Assembly (NCBI GenBank): GCA_046297835.1
Contig: JBKBHI010000008.1
Span: forward strand, 1 to 64,000
Direction: 5' to 3'
Source of the DNA: CAMAVH01 sp046297835
GTDB taxonomy: Bacteria; Pseudomonadota; Alphaproteobacteria; SMXQ01
DNA: 64,000 nucleotides
Positions 52,332 to 59,860 of the stretch are shown here, piece by piece. Under the pieces are notes generated by a model. It had not been told where the DNA came from. It saw nothing but the letters and a program-made list of their open reading frames with translations, and searched no databases. The translations under genes and the position numbers were made by a program. The first letter of the stretch is position 1, and each line of letters opens with the position of its first letter.

Positions 52332-53105
52332 CTAGCGGCCGAGCAGGCCGCGCAATTGATCCGCCGCGCCGCCGCCCGTCGAGCCGGCCGCGCCGCCGAG
52401 CCCCTGCAGCACGTTGCCGAGGTTGCTCGCGGCCGCCTTCGCCGCCTGCTGGCTGATCGCGCCGATGATCTCGTTCGAGACTTCGGCCGGCGTCGCGCCA
52501 CCCTTGGCCTTGCCGATGTCGCGCAGGTTGATCGCCGGCAGATCGGTGTAGACGTTCTGGTTGGACTGGGCGAGCGCCTGATGCTTCACCGACACGCGGC
52601 CGCCCTGGATGGTGACACGGTCGATGATCAGCTTCTTCTCGGCCTTGCCGCCCGACGAGGAGGCCGGCGCCGACGCGCCGCCGGAGCCGCCGCCCATCTT
52701 GCTGGCATAGGCAGCGACGTTCTTCTGGATCGTCTGCAAGTTGCCGCCGCCCGCCAGGTTCGGCTCGTAAGTCACCAGCGGCTTGTCGATCACCACTTCC
52801 TTGATGTGGATGACGTCCTTGGTGACGCTGGCCGGGTCGATCATCAGCCGGACTTCGCCGAGCGTGAAGGCTTCCGGCGAGCTGAAGCCCTTGGGATTGC
52901 CGATCGACACGTTGGTGATCTGGCCGCTGCCGTCGCGCAGGCCGATCTTGACGCCGCCGACCTTGACTTCGGCCTGTGTCGCCTCGGTGCCGTATTTCTC
53001 CATGGCGCTCTTGATGAGGCCGTCGAGGTTGGACAGCAGGTAATAAGCTCCGCCCGCGACGATGACGAGCAGCACCGCGAGCCCGATGGCGATTTTCTTG
53101 AACAT
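52332..53105 (-). CDS. AsmA-like / DUF748-type anchored periplasmic protein
   Basis: A 257-residue protein. An N-terminal membrane anchor (FKKIAIGLAVLLVIVAGGAYYLL, about 2-24) is followed by a beta-rich region like the N-terminal part of AsmA/DUF748 proteins (DGLIKSAMEKYGTEATQAEV and VTKDVIHIKEVVIDKP). A Gly/Ser/Ala-rich linker lies at about 155-172 and a Gly-rich C-terminus follows. ATG 53105 gives the anchor start. AsmA-like proteins take part in outer-membrane lipid homeostasis; this short form is uncharacterised. Confidence 0.75.
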   Translation of the reverse strand: MFKKIAIGLAVLLVIVAGGAYYLLSNLDGLIKSAMEKYGTEATQAEVKVGGVKIGLRDGSGQITNVSIGNPKGFSSPEAFTLGEVRLMIDPASVTKDVIHIKEVVIDKPLVTYEPNLAGGGNLQTIQKNVAAYASKMGGGSGGASAPASSSGGKAEKKLIIDRVTIQGGRVSVKHQALAQSNQNVYTDLPAINLRDIGKAKGGATPAEVSNEIIGAISQQAAKAAASNLGNVLQGLGGAAGSTGGGAADQLRGLLGR

Positions 53106-53302
53106 GGCGGATCCCCTTCCAGCGGCCCTCCCCGACGCGAAGCGCGGGCCGCGATTGCCGGCCAAAAGCCGGCGATTTGACGCGCATCAGACTAGCCGTA
53201 GCGGTTTGCCCCGCCAATAGCTTCGTATAGGATGCCGGCAGAGCCCGCCATGCCTTAACAACAACGGCGAGCGATAACAGGACCGCATCACAGGAGACAA
53301 AC

Positions 53303-54337
53303 GTGAAACATATGCTCGCGGCTTTGGCCGCGATTGCCGGCGCGGCTGCTTTGACCCAGCCCGCCAGCGCCCAATCCGCCTCCAACCAATCCGTCGCCGA
53401 CTTCTACAAAGGCCAAAACGTGCAGTTCGGCGTCGGCTACGCGCCAAGCGGCGGCTTCGACGCCTATACCCGCGCCGCCGCCCGCTTCATCGGCAAGCAC
53501 ATCCCCGGCAACCCGACCGTCATCGTGCAGAACATGCCCGGCGCGTCGAGCCTGACCTACGTGCGTTATTTGAACAGTCAAGCGCCGAAGGACGGCACGC
53601 AGTTCGGCATGTTCAACCGCGGCCTGATCCCGAAATCGGTGCTCGAGCCGAAGGAGACCGGCGTCGACTTCCGCAACTTCACCTGGATCGGCAGCATGAG
53701 CAGCGAGCTGGCCGTCTGCTACCACTGGGCCGCCAAGGGCTATAAAACGCTCGACGACATCAAGAAGGCGAACGTCGTCAACCTGGGCGACACGTCGAAG
53801 AACAGCGGCGGCTACATCTACACCTCGATCCTGCGCAGCATGAGCCCGAAGAACGTCAAGCTCATCCTCGGCTACGCCAACACCGGCGACATCTGGCTCG
53901 CCATCGAGCGCGGCGAGCTCGACGGCAACTGCACGCTCTACAGCAGCCTGCAGGTCCAGCGCCCCGAATGGATCGCGCAGAACAAGATCGACGTCATGAT
54001 GCAGTTCGCCGAAACCAAGCATCCCGATCTGCCCAAGGTGCCGACCATCTTCGAGATCGTCAGCGACGAGAACGAGAAGAAAGCGATCAACTTCCTGATC
54101 GCGGCCGAAGCCATCGGCCGTCCGGTGATCGGCCCGCCGGGCATGCACCCCCAGCGCGCCGAGGCGATCCGTAAGGCGTTCCTCGACACGATGAAGGACC
54201 CGGAATTCCTGGCCTTCACCAAGCAGGCCAAGATGGACATCGATCCGGTGCCGGCCGACAAAGCGCTGAAGATCGTCGGCGACATCATGGCGACGCCCAA
54301 GCCGGCCGTCGATCTGGCCCGGCAGTATATGGAGTGA
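53303..54337 (+). CDS. TctC/Bug-type solute-binding protein
   Basis: A 344-residue periplasmic binding protein. Signal 1 to about 24 (LAAIAGAAALTQPASAQS), then VADFYKGQNVQFGVGYAPSGGFD, GNPTVIVQNMPGASS and APKDGTQFGMF. GGAGAC precedes the ATG at 53303. It is more divergent than the other three in the window (LACYHWAAKGYKTLDD-type middle). It is a lone gene, again without TctA or TctB. Ligand unknown, presumably a carboxylate. Confidence 0.88.
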   Translation: MKHMLAALAAIAGAAALTQPASAQSASNQSVADFYKGQNVQFGVGYAPSGGFDAYTRAAARFIGKHIPGNPTVIVQNMPGASSLTYVRYLNSQAPKDGTQFGMFNRGLIPKSVLEPKETGVDFRNFTWIGSMSSELAVCYHWAAKGYKTLDDIKKANVVNLGDTSKNSGGYIYTSILRSMSPKNVKLILGYANTGDIWLAIERGELDGNCTLYSSLQVQRPEWIAQNKIDVMMQFAETKHPDLPKVPTIFEIVSDENEKKAINFLIAAEAIGRPVIGPPGMHPQRAEAIRKAFLDTMKDPEFLAFTKQAKMDIDPVPADKALKIVGDIMATPKPAVDLARQYME

Positions 54338-54344
54338 TCTGAGC

Positions 54345-54380
54345 GCCGCCCGTCCCGGAACATCCGGGGCGGGCGGCCGC
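54345..54380 (+). terminator. Possible terminator after the TctC gene
   Basis: A 14-bp stem, 54345-54358 against 54364-54377, has one G.T pair and a five-base loop. It lacks a clear T-run (CGCTTATAG follows), so termination is uncertain. Confidence 0.45.
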
Positions 54381-54420
54381 TTATAGCCGGCTTTGCCGCC
54401 CTTTTCTGCGGGTTTGGCCA

Positions 54421-54459
54421 TTGACCGCCAGCCGCCCAGGCCATACATAGCCTGTATGG
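54421..54459 (+). promoter_or_regulatory. Candidate leuA promoter with overlapping palindrome
   Basis: TTGACC (54421-54426) and ATACAT (54443-54448) are spaced 16 bases apart as a sigma-70 promoter would be. The -10 box lies inside a perfect palindrome, CCATACA (54441-54447) and TGTATGG (54453-54459) around TAGCC, an operator-like arrangement. It lies about 310 bases before leuA, which implies a long leader. Confidence 0.45.
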
Positions 54460-54602
54460 TTTTCCGACTGCGCCTCCTTCGACTTAGCTGATCCGCGCCC
54501 CCGGCCCGCCGGGATCACGCGCGGAACCGCCTACACGCGCCCCATGGATCGCCTGGGCGCCTAGGCCCGCCCTAAGACCGAAGTTGTTGGAATCCCTTGA
54601 CG

Positions 54603-54692
54603 ATGCGCGCCCTTTATCCCCATTTTGTGCCCCAATTCGCCGGTCCCGCTGCGTTTCCGGCCCGTTCGGCGCGACTTAGCGGCGGCCGCTGA
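54603..54692 (+). CDS. Possible small leader ORF in the leuA 5' region
   Basis: A 29-codon frame ATG 54603 to TGA 54692, reading MRALYPHFVPQFAGPAAF and so on. It is not Leu-rich, so a classical leucine attenuation peptide is unlikely. The ribosome-binding site is weak. I list it only because it sits alone in the leader between the promoter and leuA. Confidence 0.2.
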   Translation: MRALYPHFVPQFAGPAAFPARSARLSGGR

Positions 54693-54769
54693 TCCCCGGC
54701 TCATCCAGCCAGGTCGATCGCGGCCCACGACGCGCCTTCCCGGAAATTCAGCGATTTTGGAGACCTTTG

Positions 54770-56434
54770 ATGTCCACGATGCCGATCCACAAATACCGAC
54801 CCTTCGCCCCGGTGAACTTGCCGGACCGCCAATGGCCGAGCCGCACCATCACCAAGGCGCCGATCTGGTGCAGCGTCGACCTGCGCGACGGCAACCAGGC
54901 GCTCGTCGAGCCGATGGGGCCCGACCGCAAGCGCCGCATGTTCGAACTGCTGGTCCGCCTGGGCTTCAAGGAAATCGAAGTCGGCTTCCCCTCCGCCTCG
55001 CAGACCGATTTCGATTTCGTGCGTCAGCTCATCGACGAGAAGATGATTCCCGACGACGTCACCATCCAGGTGCTGACCCAGTCGCGCGACGAGCTGATCA
55101 AGCGCACGTTCGAATCGGTCAAGGGCGCGAAGCAGGCCATCGTCCATCTCTACAATTCCACGTCGGAATTGCAGCGCCGCGTCGTCTTCGGGCTGGATCG
55201 CGCCGGCATCGTCGATATCGCCGTGAAAGGCACGAAGCTGGTGCGCGAATTGAAGGCGACCGTGCCCGAAACGAAGGTGCGCCTGGAATATTCGCCGGAA
55301 AGCTTCACCGGGACCGAGCTCGACTTCGCCAAGGAGATTTGCGAGGCCGTGCTCGATACGTGGGGCGCCAGCGCCAGCGACAAGGTCATCTTGAACCTGC
55401 CGGCGACCGTCGAGATGTCGACGCCGAACGTCTACGCCGACATGATCGAATGGTTCGGCCGCAACGTGGCGGGGCGCCAGCGCTACATCCTCAGCGTCCA
55501 TCCCCATAATGACCGCGGCACCGGCGTCGCCGCCGCCGAGCTGGCCGTGATGGCCGGCTGCGACCGCGTCGAGGGCACTTTGTTCGGCAACGGCGAGCGC
55601 ACCGGCAACGTCGATATCGTCAACCTGGCGCTCAACCTGTTCACCCAGGGCGTCGACCCCGACCTGGAAGTGAACAACGTCCGCGAGATCGTCGAGACGG
55701 TCGAATATTGCAACCAGCTGCCGGTCCATCCGCGCCACCCCTACGGCGGCGAGTTGGTGTTCACGGCTTTCTCCGGTTCGCACCAGGACGCCATCAAGAA
55801 GGGCTTCGCCGCGCTGGAAAAGAGCAACAGCGGCCTGTGGGAAGTGCCCTACCTGCCGATCGACCCCAAAGACGTCGGCCGCGACTATGAGGCCGTCATC
55901 CGCGTCAACAGCCAGTCCGGCAAGGGCGGTGTCGCTTACCTGCTGCAGACCGATTACGGCCTCGACCTGCCGCGCGGCTTGCAGGTCGAGTTCTCCAAGG
56001 TCGTGCAGAAGATGACCGACGCCACCGGCAAGGAAGTGACGGCCAAGGACATCTGGGCCGCCTTCGAGGCCGAATATCTCAAGCCCGGCCGCATCGAGTT
56101 CGTCGACCACAAGACCTGGCCGTCGGCCAACGGCGCCGCGCGCGAGATCGAAGCCACCATCCGCTTCGACGGCAAGGAGACGAAAATCTCCGGCACCGGC
56201 ACCGGGCCGATCGACGCTTACGTCGATGCGCTCAAGAAAGGCTGCGGCGTCGCGCTCGAGATCAGCGACTATCGCGAACATGCGGTGAAAAGCGGCTCCG
56301 GCGCCAACGCCGCCGCCTATGTCGATACCAAGGTGGACGGCAAGCCGCTGTTCGGCGTCGGCATCGCGCCCAACATCGTCACCGCCTCGCTCAGCGCCAT
56401 CACCAGCGCCGCCAACCGCGCGCTCAGGAAATAA
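54770..56434 (+). CDS. leuA: 2-isopropylmalate synthase
   Basis: A 554-residue LeuA joining acetyl-CoA and 2-oxoisovalerate for leucine synthesis. APIWCSVDLRDGNQALVEPM opens the TIM barrel with the metal Asp. The metal His pair is in LSVHPHNDRGTG, and GTLFGNGERTGNVDIVNLAL follows. The C-terminal regulatory domain starts about residue 430 and holds GTGTGPIDAYVDALKKG. It is the longer LeuA type with a family-typical internal helix region. GGAG at 54759-54762 serves ATG 54770; an ATG at 54779 is a minor alternative. A long untranslated leader lies upstream. Confidence 0.95.
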   Translation: MSTMPIHKYRPFAPVNLPDRQWPSRTITKAPIWCSVDLRDGNQALVEPMGPDRKRRMFELLVRLGFKEIEVGFPSASQTDFDFVRQLIDEKMIPDDVTIQVLTQSRDELIKRTFESVKGAKQAIVHLYNSTSELQRRVVFGLDRAGIVDIAVKGTKLVRELKATVPETKVRLEYSPESFTGTELDFAKEICEAVLDTWGASASDKVILNLPATVEMSTPNVYADMIEWFGRNVAGRQRYILSVHPHNDRGTGVAAAELAVMAGCDRVEGTLFGNGERTGNVDIVNLALNLFTQGVDPDLEVNNVREIVETVEYCNQLPVHPRHPYGGELVFTAFSGSHQDAIKKGFAALEKSNSGLWEVPYLPIDPKDVGRDYEAVIRVNSQSGKGGVAYLLQTDYGLDLPRGLQVEFSKVVQKMTDATGKEVTAKDIWAAFEAEYLKPGRIEFVDHKTWPSANGAAREIEATIRFDGKETKISGTGTGPIDAYVDALKKGCGVALEISDYREHAVKSGSGANAAAYVDTKVDGKPLFGVGIAPNIVTASLSAITSAANRALRK

Positions 56435-56468
56435 CGGGCGCAAGTCAGGCGGCGAACCGCGAAAATAA

Positions 56469-56505
56469 AAAGGGCGCAGCCTCGGCTGCGCCCTTTTCTT
56501 TTGCC
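56469..56505. terminator. Bidirectional terminator between leuA and the caspase-like gene
   Basis: AAAGGGCGCAGCC and GGCTGCGCCC form a strong stem around TC-type loop (about 56469-56495). TTTTCTTTT follows on the plus strand and TTTTTATTTTC on the minus strand, so it serves both convergent genes. Confidence 0.92.
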
Positions 56506-56517
56506 GGAGCCGATCGC

Positions 56518-57861
56518 TTATTGCGCGACCAGCACTTCGTACTGCGGAGCCTGGATCTCGCGGCCGCCGGCGCTGATGTTGCAGAACTGCACGACCAGCT
56601 TGCCGGTGATGACGCCGTTCTGGAACGGCGCGCGGCAGACCACGAGCTGCGGCCGGCCCGGCTCACCGCCGCCGACATAGGCGCCCGGCGCGGACTGGCC
56701 GCCCTGCGCCCTCACCCATTTGGCCGCCTGCTGCGCTTGCGGCGTGCCGGTCAGCACTTCGAATTGCGGGATCATGATTTCGCGCCCGCCCCAACCGATG
56801 CTGCAGCCGTTGGTGCCGAGCAGCTTGCCCGGATGCACGCCGTTGTTGTAGGGCGCGCGGCAGATGCTCACCGGCTGGCCGCCTTCCTGGCCGGCGACCA
56901 GAGCGGTGTTCGGCCGGGCCGCGCCTTGGCGGCCGGCGACCCAGGCGAGCTTGGCCGGAGCCACCGCGACCGGCGCGGGGGCCGGTTGCGGCGCGGGAGC
57001 CGGAACCGGCACCAGCGTCGGCGCGCCGGCCGGAACGTACGGTCGCACATAGCTGATCTTGGCTTCGACGATGGGCGTCTGCGTGTAGTTCGTGCCGCCG
57101 TAGTTGGTGACGATCGGGTTCTTCGCCGTGGCGAGGATGCTCTCCCAGCCCGGCGTCTGGGTCGGGCTGCTGATGTTCACCTGCGTCTCGTGCGAGCCGA
57201 GCAGACGTTTGGTGAAAAAGCCGCCGACGTCGTCGTCGCCCCAGGCGTACTCGCCTTCGCTGGTCGAGGAGATGGCGATCTCGCCCGCCGCGTCGAGCCA
57301 CAGGCGGCTGAAGGTCTTTTTATAGTCCGGCGGCGCGCTCGCCATGCGCGAAGCCATGGCCGAGGCCACCGGCAGGTCCATGACGTTGTTGCAGCTGTCG
57401 GTCACGGCGATGAGCAGGCGGGGCGACTTCTTGCGCAGTTCGGCGACGATCTCGCCGAAATCCTGGCCCTGGTTGCTGATGTAGAGATAGGGGAAGCGCG
57501 TCGTCTTGTTGTAGGTGCGGTAGCCGTGGCCCGAGTAATAGAAGAAGATCGTGTCGTTCGTGCCCGGCTTGACCGCGTTGACGGCGGCGCGCACGTTAGC
57601 CAGCGTCACCTGCGGGCCCTCGAGCGCCTGCATCTCCAGCTTCATGCCGGTATAGCCCGACACCTGCTGCAACAGACGTTTGAGATTCTCGAAGTCCTTT
57701 TTCACCGAGATCCCGATCGAGGCGTCGTTGGTGTCGGCGATCAAGATTGCTTGCAGCGTCTGCGCCGAAACGGGCGCGGCGCAGAGCAGCAGCAGCGCGG
57801 CGATGGCGGCCGCGACGGCGCGCGGCAAGCCGCCGGCGCGGCGTAGGACGATGGACAGCAT
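56518..57861 (-). CDS. Secreted caspase-like protease fused to two DM9 repeats
   Basis: 447 residues. The signal peptide is about 1-34 (ending APVSAQT). A caspase p20-like domain (about 35-240) has the catalytic His in FFYYSGHGYRT (H112) and Cys in AVTDSCNNVM (C157). A Pro/Ala linker spans about 280-300. Two tandem repeats follow, each with a W-V start, a CRAP-NGV-GKL core, a Cys and a GGREI-PQ-EVL end; they resemble DM9/DUF3421 lectin-like domains. Such repeats bind mannose-type glycans in animal proteins. This suggests a periplasmic or extracellular, glycan-directed protease. The upstream 161-residue exported protein is 39 bases away on the same strand and may be its partner. Confidence 0.88.
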   Translation of the reverse strand: MLSIVLRRAGGLPRAVAAAIAALLLLCAAPVSAQTLQAILIADTNDASIGISVKKDFENLKRLLQQVSGYTGMKLEMQALEGPQVTLANVRAAVNAVKPGTNDTIFFYYSGHGYRTYNKTTRFPYLYISNQGQDFGEIVAELRKKSPRLLIAVTDSCNNVMDLPVASAMASRMASAPPDYKKTFSRLWLDAAGEIAISSTSEGEYAWGDDDVGGFFTKRLLGSHETQVNISSPTQTPGWESILATAKNPIVTNYGGTNYTQTPIVEAKISYVRPYVPAGAPTLVPVPAPAPQPAPAPVAVAPAKLAWVAGRQGAARPNTALVAGQEGGQPVSICRAPYNNGVHPGKLLGTNGCSIGWGGREIMIPQFEVLTGTPQAQQAAKWVRAQGGQSAPGAYVGGGEPGRPQLVVCRAPFQNGVITGKLVVQFCNISAGGREIQAPQYEVLVAQ

Positions 57862-57900
57862 GACGTTTCCCCCGGTCTCAGGACTTGCGGTTCTCAGGAC

Positions 57901-58386
57901 TTACGGCTTTTCGAAAAGTTCGGCGAGAAGCGCCTTGATTTCGCTTTCGGCCGGATCGTAATCCTCGATCTTCGGCCGTTCGCCGGGACGCGCGAAGCTC
58001 CACAGCTTGCACGATTGCGACAAGACGACGCTGGCCTCGCGCGCGCCCGCGTGGAACACGAATCCGGCGTCGGCGAGGAACGGGCAGCGCTTCGACTTGT
58101 CGAAAATGTAGCTGTCTTCGGAGAAGATCAGCGTGCGCAGCGCCTCGACCTGGCCGACCGTCAGGTCCGGCCCCTTCTCGCGGATGGCGTAGCCCTGCAC
58201 CGACGGCTCGGCCATCCCGGTCTTGGCTTCGAGCTGAACGCTCTCGACGCGATCGGCGGCGGCGACGATGTCGGCGATCTCGCCGAGAAATTTGGCCGCC
58301 GGCTCGTCCAACGTCGCGGCCACAACCGCGCCGGTCGACAGAACGCCTATGACCAAGCCGAACGCCGCCGCGCGCAAGAACGCCAT
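57901..58386 (-). CDS. Exported protein of unknown function next to the caspase-like gene
   Basis: 161 residues with a signal peptide (MAFLRAAAFGLVIGVLSTG then AVVAATLDEP, cleavage about 24). It has two Cys (KRCPFLADAG and SQSCKLWSF) that could pair in the periplasm. I do not recognise the family with certainty. It starts upstream of the caspase-DM9 gene with 39 bases between them, so the two are probably one transcript. A role as inhibitor, activator or substrate is possible but unproven. Confidence 0.75.
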   Translation of the reverse strand: MAFLRAAAFGLVIGVLSTGAVVAATLDEPAAKFLGEIADIVAAADRVESVQLEAKTGMAEPSVQGYAIREKGPDLTVGQVEALRTLIFSEDSYIFDKSKRCPFLADAGFVFHAGAREASVVLSQSCKLWSFARPGERPKIEDYDPAESEIKALLAELFEKP

Positions 58387-58467
58387 TCTCGAATTCCCTG
58401 AAACCCCTGTTGGCGGCATCCTAGCATAAACCGGCCGCCGGACGGTATAGACCGGCGAAACCGGCCG

Positions 58468-59025
58468 TCAGGACCGGCGGGGTAGCCAGCCTTCGGCGGT
58501 CAGGGTGTAGCGGTCGGCATCGTCGCCGTAGAGGGTGATCCGGCCCTGCTTGGTGAAATGCAGCCGACGGAGAAACCGGCGCACCGTCTCGTCGCCCCGC
58601 GCCGCGCAGCCGACCACATGGGGCAATCGCAGGGATTTGAAGGCGTGATCCAGCAGGGCGGTCCCCGCTTCGGTGGCATAACCCTGACGGCGCGAGGCTT
58701 TGGCGAGATAAAGGCCTAGCTCCACTTCGTCCTCGCTGCCGGGCCACATCGGCGCCAGCAGACCGCGGCCGCGGAACCCGCCGGTGGCGCGATCCTCGAT
58801 CACCCACCAGCCATAGGGCGCGCCCGGCTCGCGCTGCGACAATTCGATGCGCGGCGCGATGCGCTCGGCCAGACGGGCCGGATCGGCCCCCCGCATGGCG
58901 AGATAGGCGGTGACGTCGTCCAAGGCGTCGAGCGCGTGCAGTTCGGCTTCGTCGCCTGGCGCCGGGCGGCGCAGGATCAGGCGGCGGGTTTCGAAACGGG
59001 CGTAGGCGGGATCGGCGGCGGGCAT
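58468..59025 (-). CDS. GNAT-family N-acetyltransferase (RimJ-like)
   Basis: A 185-residue acetyltransferase with FETRRLILRRPAPGDEAEL at the N-terminus. The acetyl-CoA pyrophosphate loop lies at YLAKASRRQGYATEAGTALLDHAF (R-x2-G-x-A), and a late GCAARGDETVRRFLRRLHF follows. It resembles RimJ/RimL and streptothricin-like acetyltransferases that modify protein N-termini or small molecules. It is single, on the minus strand. Confidence 0.88.
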   Translation of the reverse strand: MPAADPAYARFETRRLILRRPAPGDEAELHALDALDDVTAYLAMRGADPARLAERIAPRIELSQREPGAPYGWWVIEDRATGGFRGRGLLAPMWPGSEDEVELGLYLAKASRRQGYATEAGTALLDHAFKSLRLPHVVGCAARGDETVRRFLRRLHFTKQGRITLYGDDADRYTLTAEGWLPRRS

Positions 59026-59152
59026 GGCGGCAAGCTAGCGCGCGGCGGCGGTCCGGTCAAAGCGCCGCGCGGGCAAGGCGCGAAAATCCTTCACAAATTC
59101 CGCCGCGCGGACCATATAGACGCGCAAACGTTGTTTCGGTGATCGTTCCGGC

Positions 59153-59857
59153 ATGCTGAAGAAATACACGCGCAAAGTGGGCGACATCGTCCGTCGCCGA
59201 CGGGGCGAGATGAAAACGCCGGGCCAGCGCTTCGCCGCCTGGATCGAGATGGTGTTCATGGATCACGGCATCTTCCGCCTGATCTACAGCAACACCCACC
59301 GCGTCTCGCCAAGCATGTATCGCTCGAGCCAGCCCTCGCCCGGCCAGATCGCACGCATGGCGCGCCTCGGCGTCAAGACCATCGTCAATCTGCGCGGCGC
59401 GCGCGACGGCGGCGAATATCTGCTGCAGAAGGAAGCCTGCGCGCGTCACGGCATCGCGCTGATCGACTTCCCGATCAGCTCGCGCGACGCGCCGCGCAAG
59501 ACCGACGCGCGCAAGCTGAAGGAGCTGTTCGGCCAGATCGAATATCCCGCCCTGCTCCACTGCAAATCGGGCGCCGACCGCGCCGGCCTCGGCGCCGCGC
59601 TCTATCTGCACCTGCACGAAGGCCGCCCCGTCGCCGAAGCGGCCAAGCAGCTCCATTGGCGCTACGGCCATTTCCGCCAGGCCAAAACCGGCATCCTCGA
59701 TTTCTTCTTCGACACCTACGGCCGCAGCACCGCCACCGTGCAGCGCGACCTGATGCTGTGGTCGGAGAACGATTACGACCCGGAGGCGCTGAAGCGCGAC
59801 TTCCGCACGAACCGCTGGTTCAACCTGCTGGTGGATAAAATTTTACGCCGCGAGTAG
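59153..59857 (+). CDS. Cysteine phosphatase, tyrosine/dual-specificity type
   Basis: A 234-residue protein-tyrosine-phosphatase-fold enzyme. LLHCKSGADRAGLGAALYL carries the CX5R loop (C137, R143). MYRSSQPSPGQIARMARLGVKTIVNLRG is the bacterial DSP-like opening, and PISSRDAPRK may hold the general-acid Asp. It starts with MLKKYTRKVGDIVRRRRGE, a basic tail that could contact membranes. Bacterial relatives act on phosphoproteins or phosphoinositide/lipid substrates. Confidence 0.9.
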   Translation: MLKKYTRKVGDIVRRRRGEMKTPGQRFAAWIEMVFMDHGIFRLIYSNTHRVSPSMYRSSQPSPGQIARMARLGVKTIVNLRGARDGGEYLLQKEACARHGIALIDFPISSRDAPRKTDARKLKELFGQIEYPALLHCKSGADRAGLGAALYLHLHEGRPVAEAAKQLHWRYGHFRQAKTGILDFFFDTYGRSTATVQRDLMLWSENDYDPEALKRDFRTNRWFNLLVDKILRRE

Positions 59858-59860
59858 GCG

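Noticed and set aside
54460..54769. Riboswitch or T-box in the leuA leader
   Set aside because: No recognisable conserved riboswitch core and no Leu-codon cluster could be seen.
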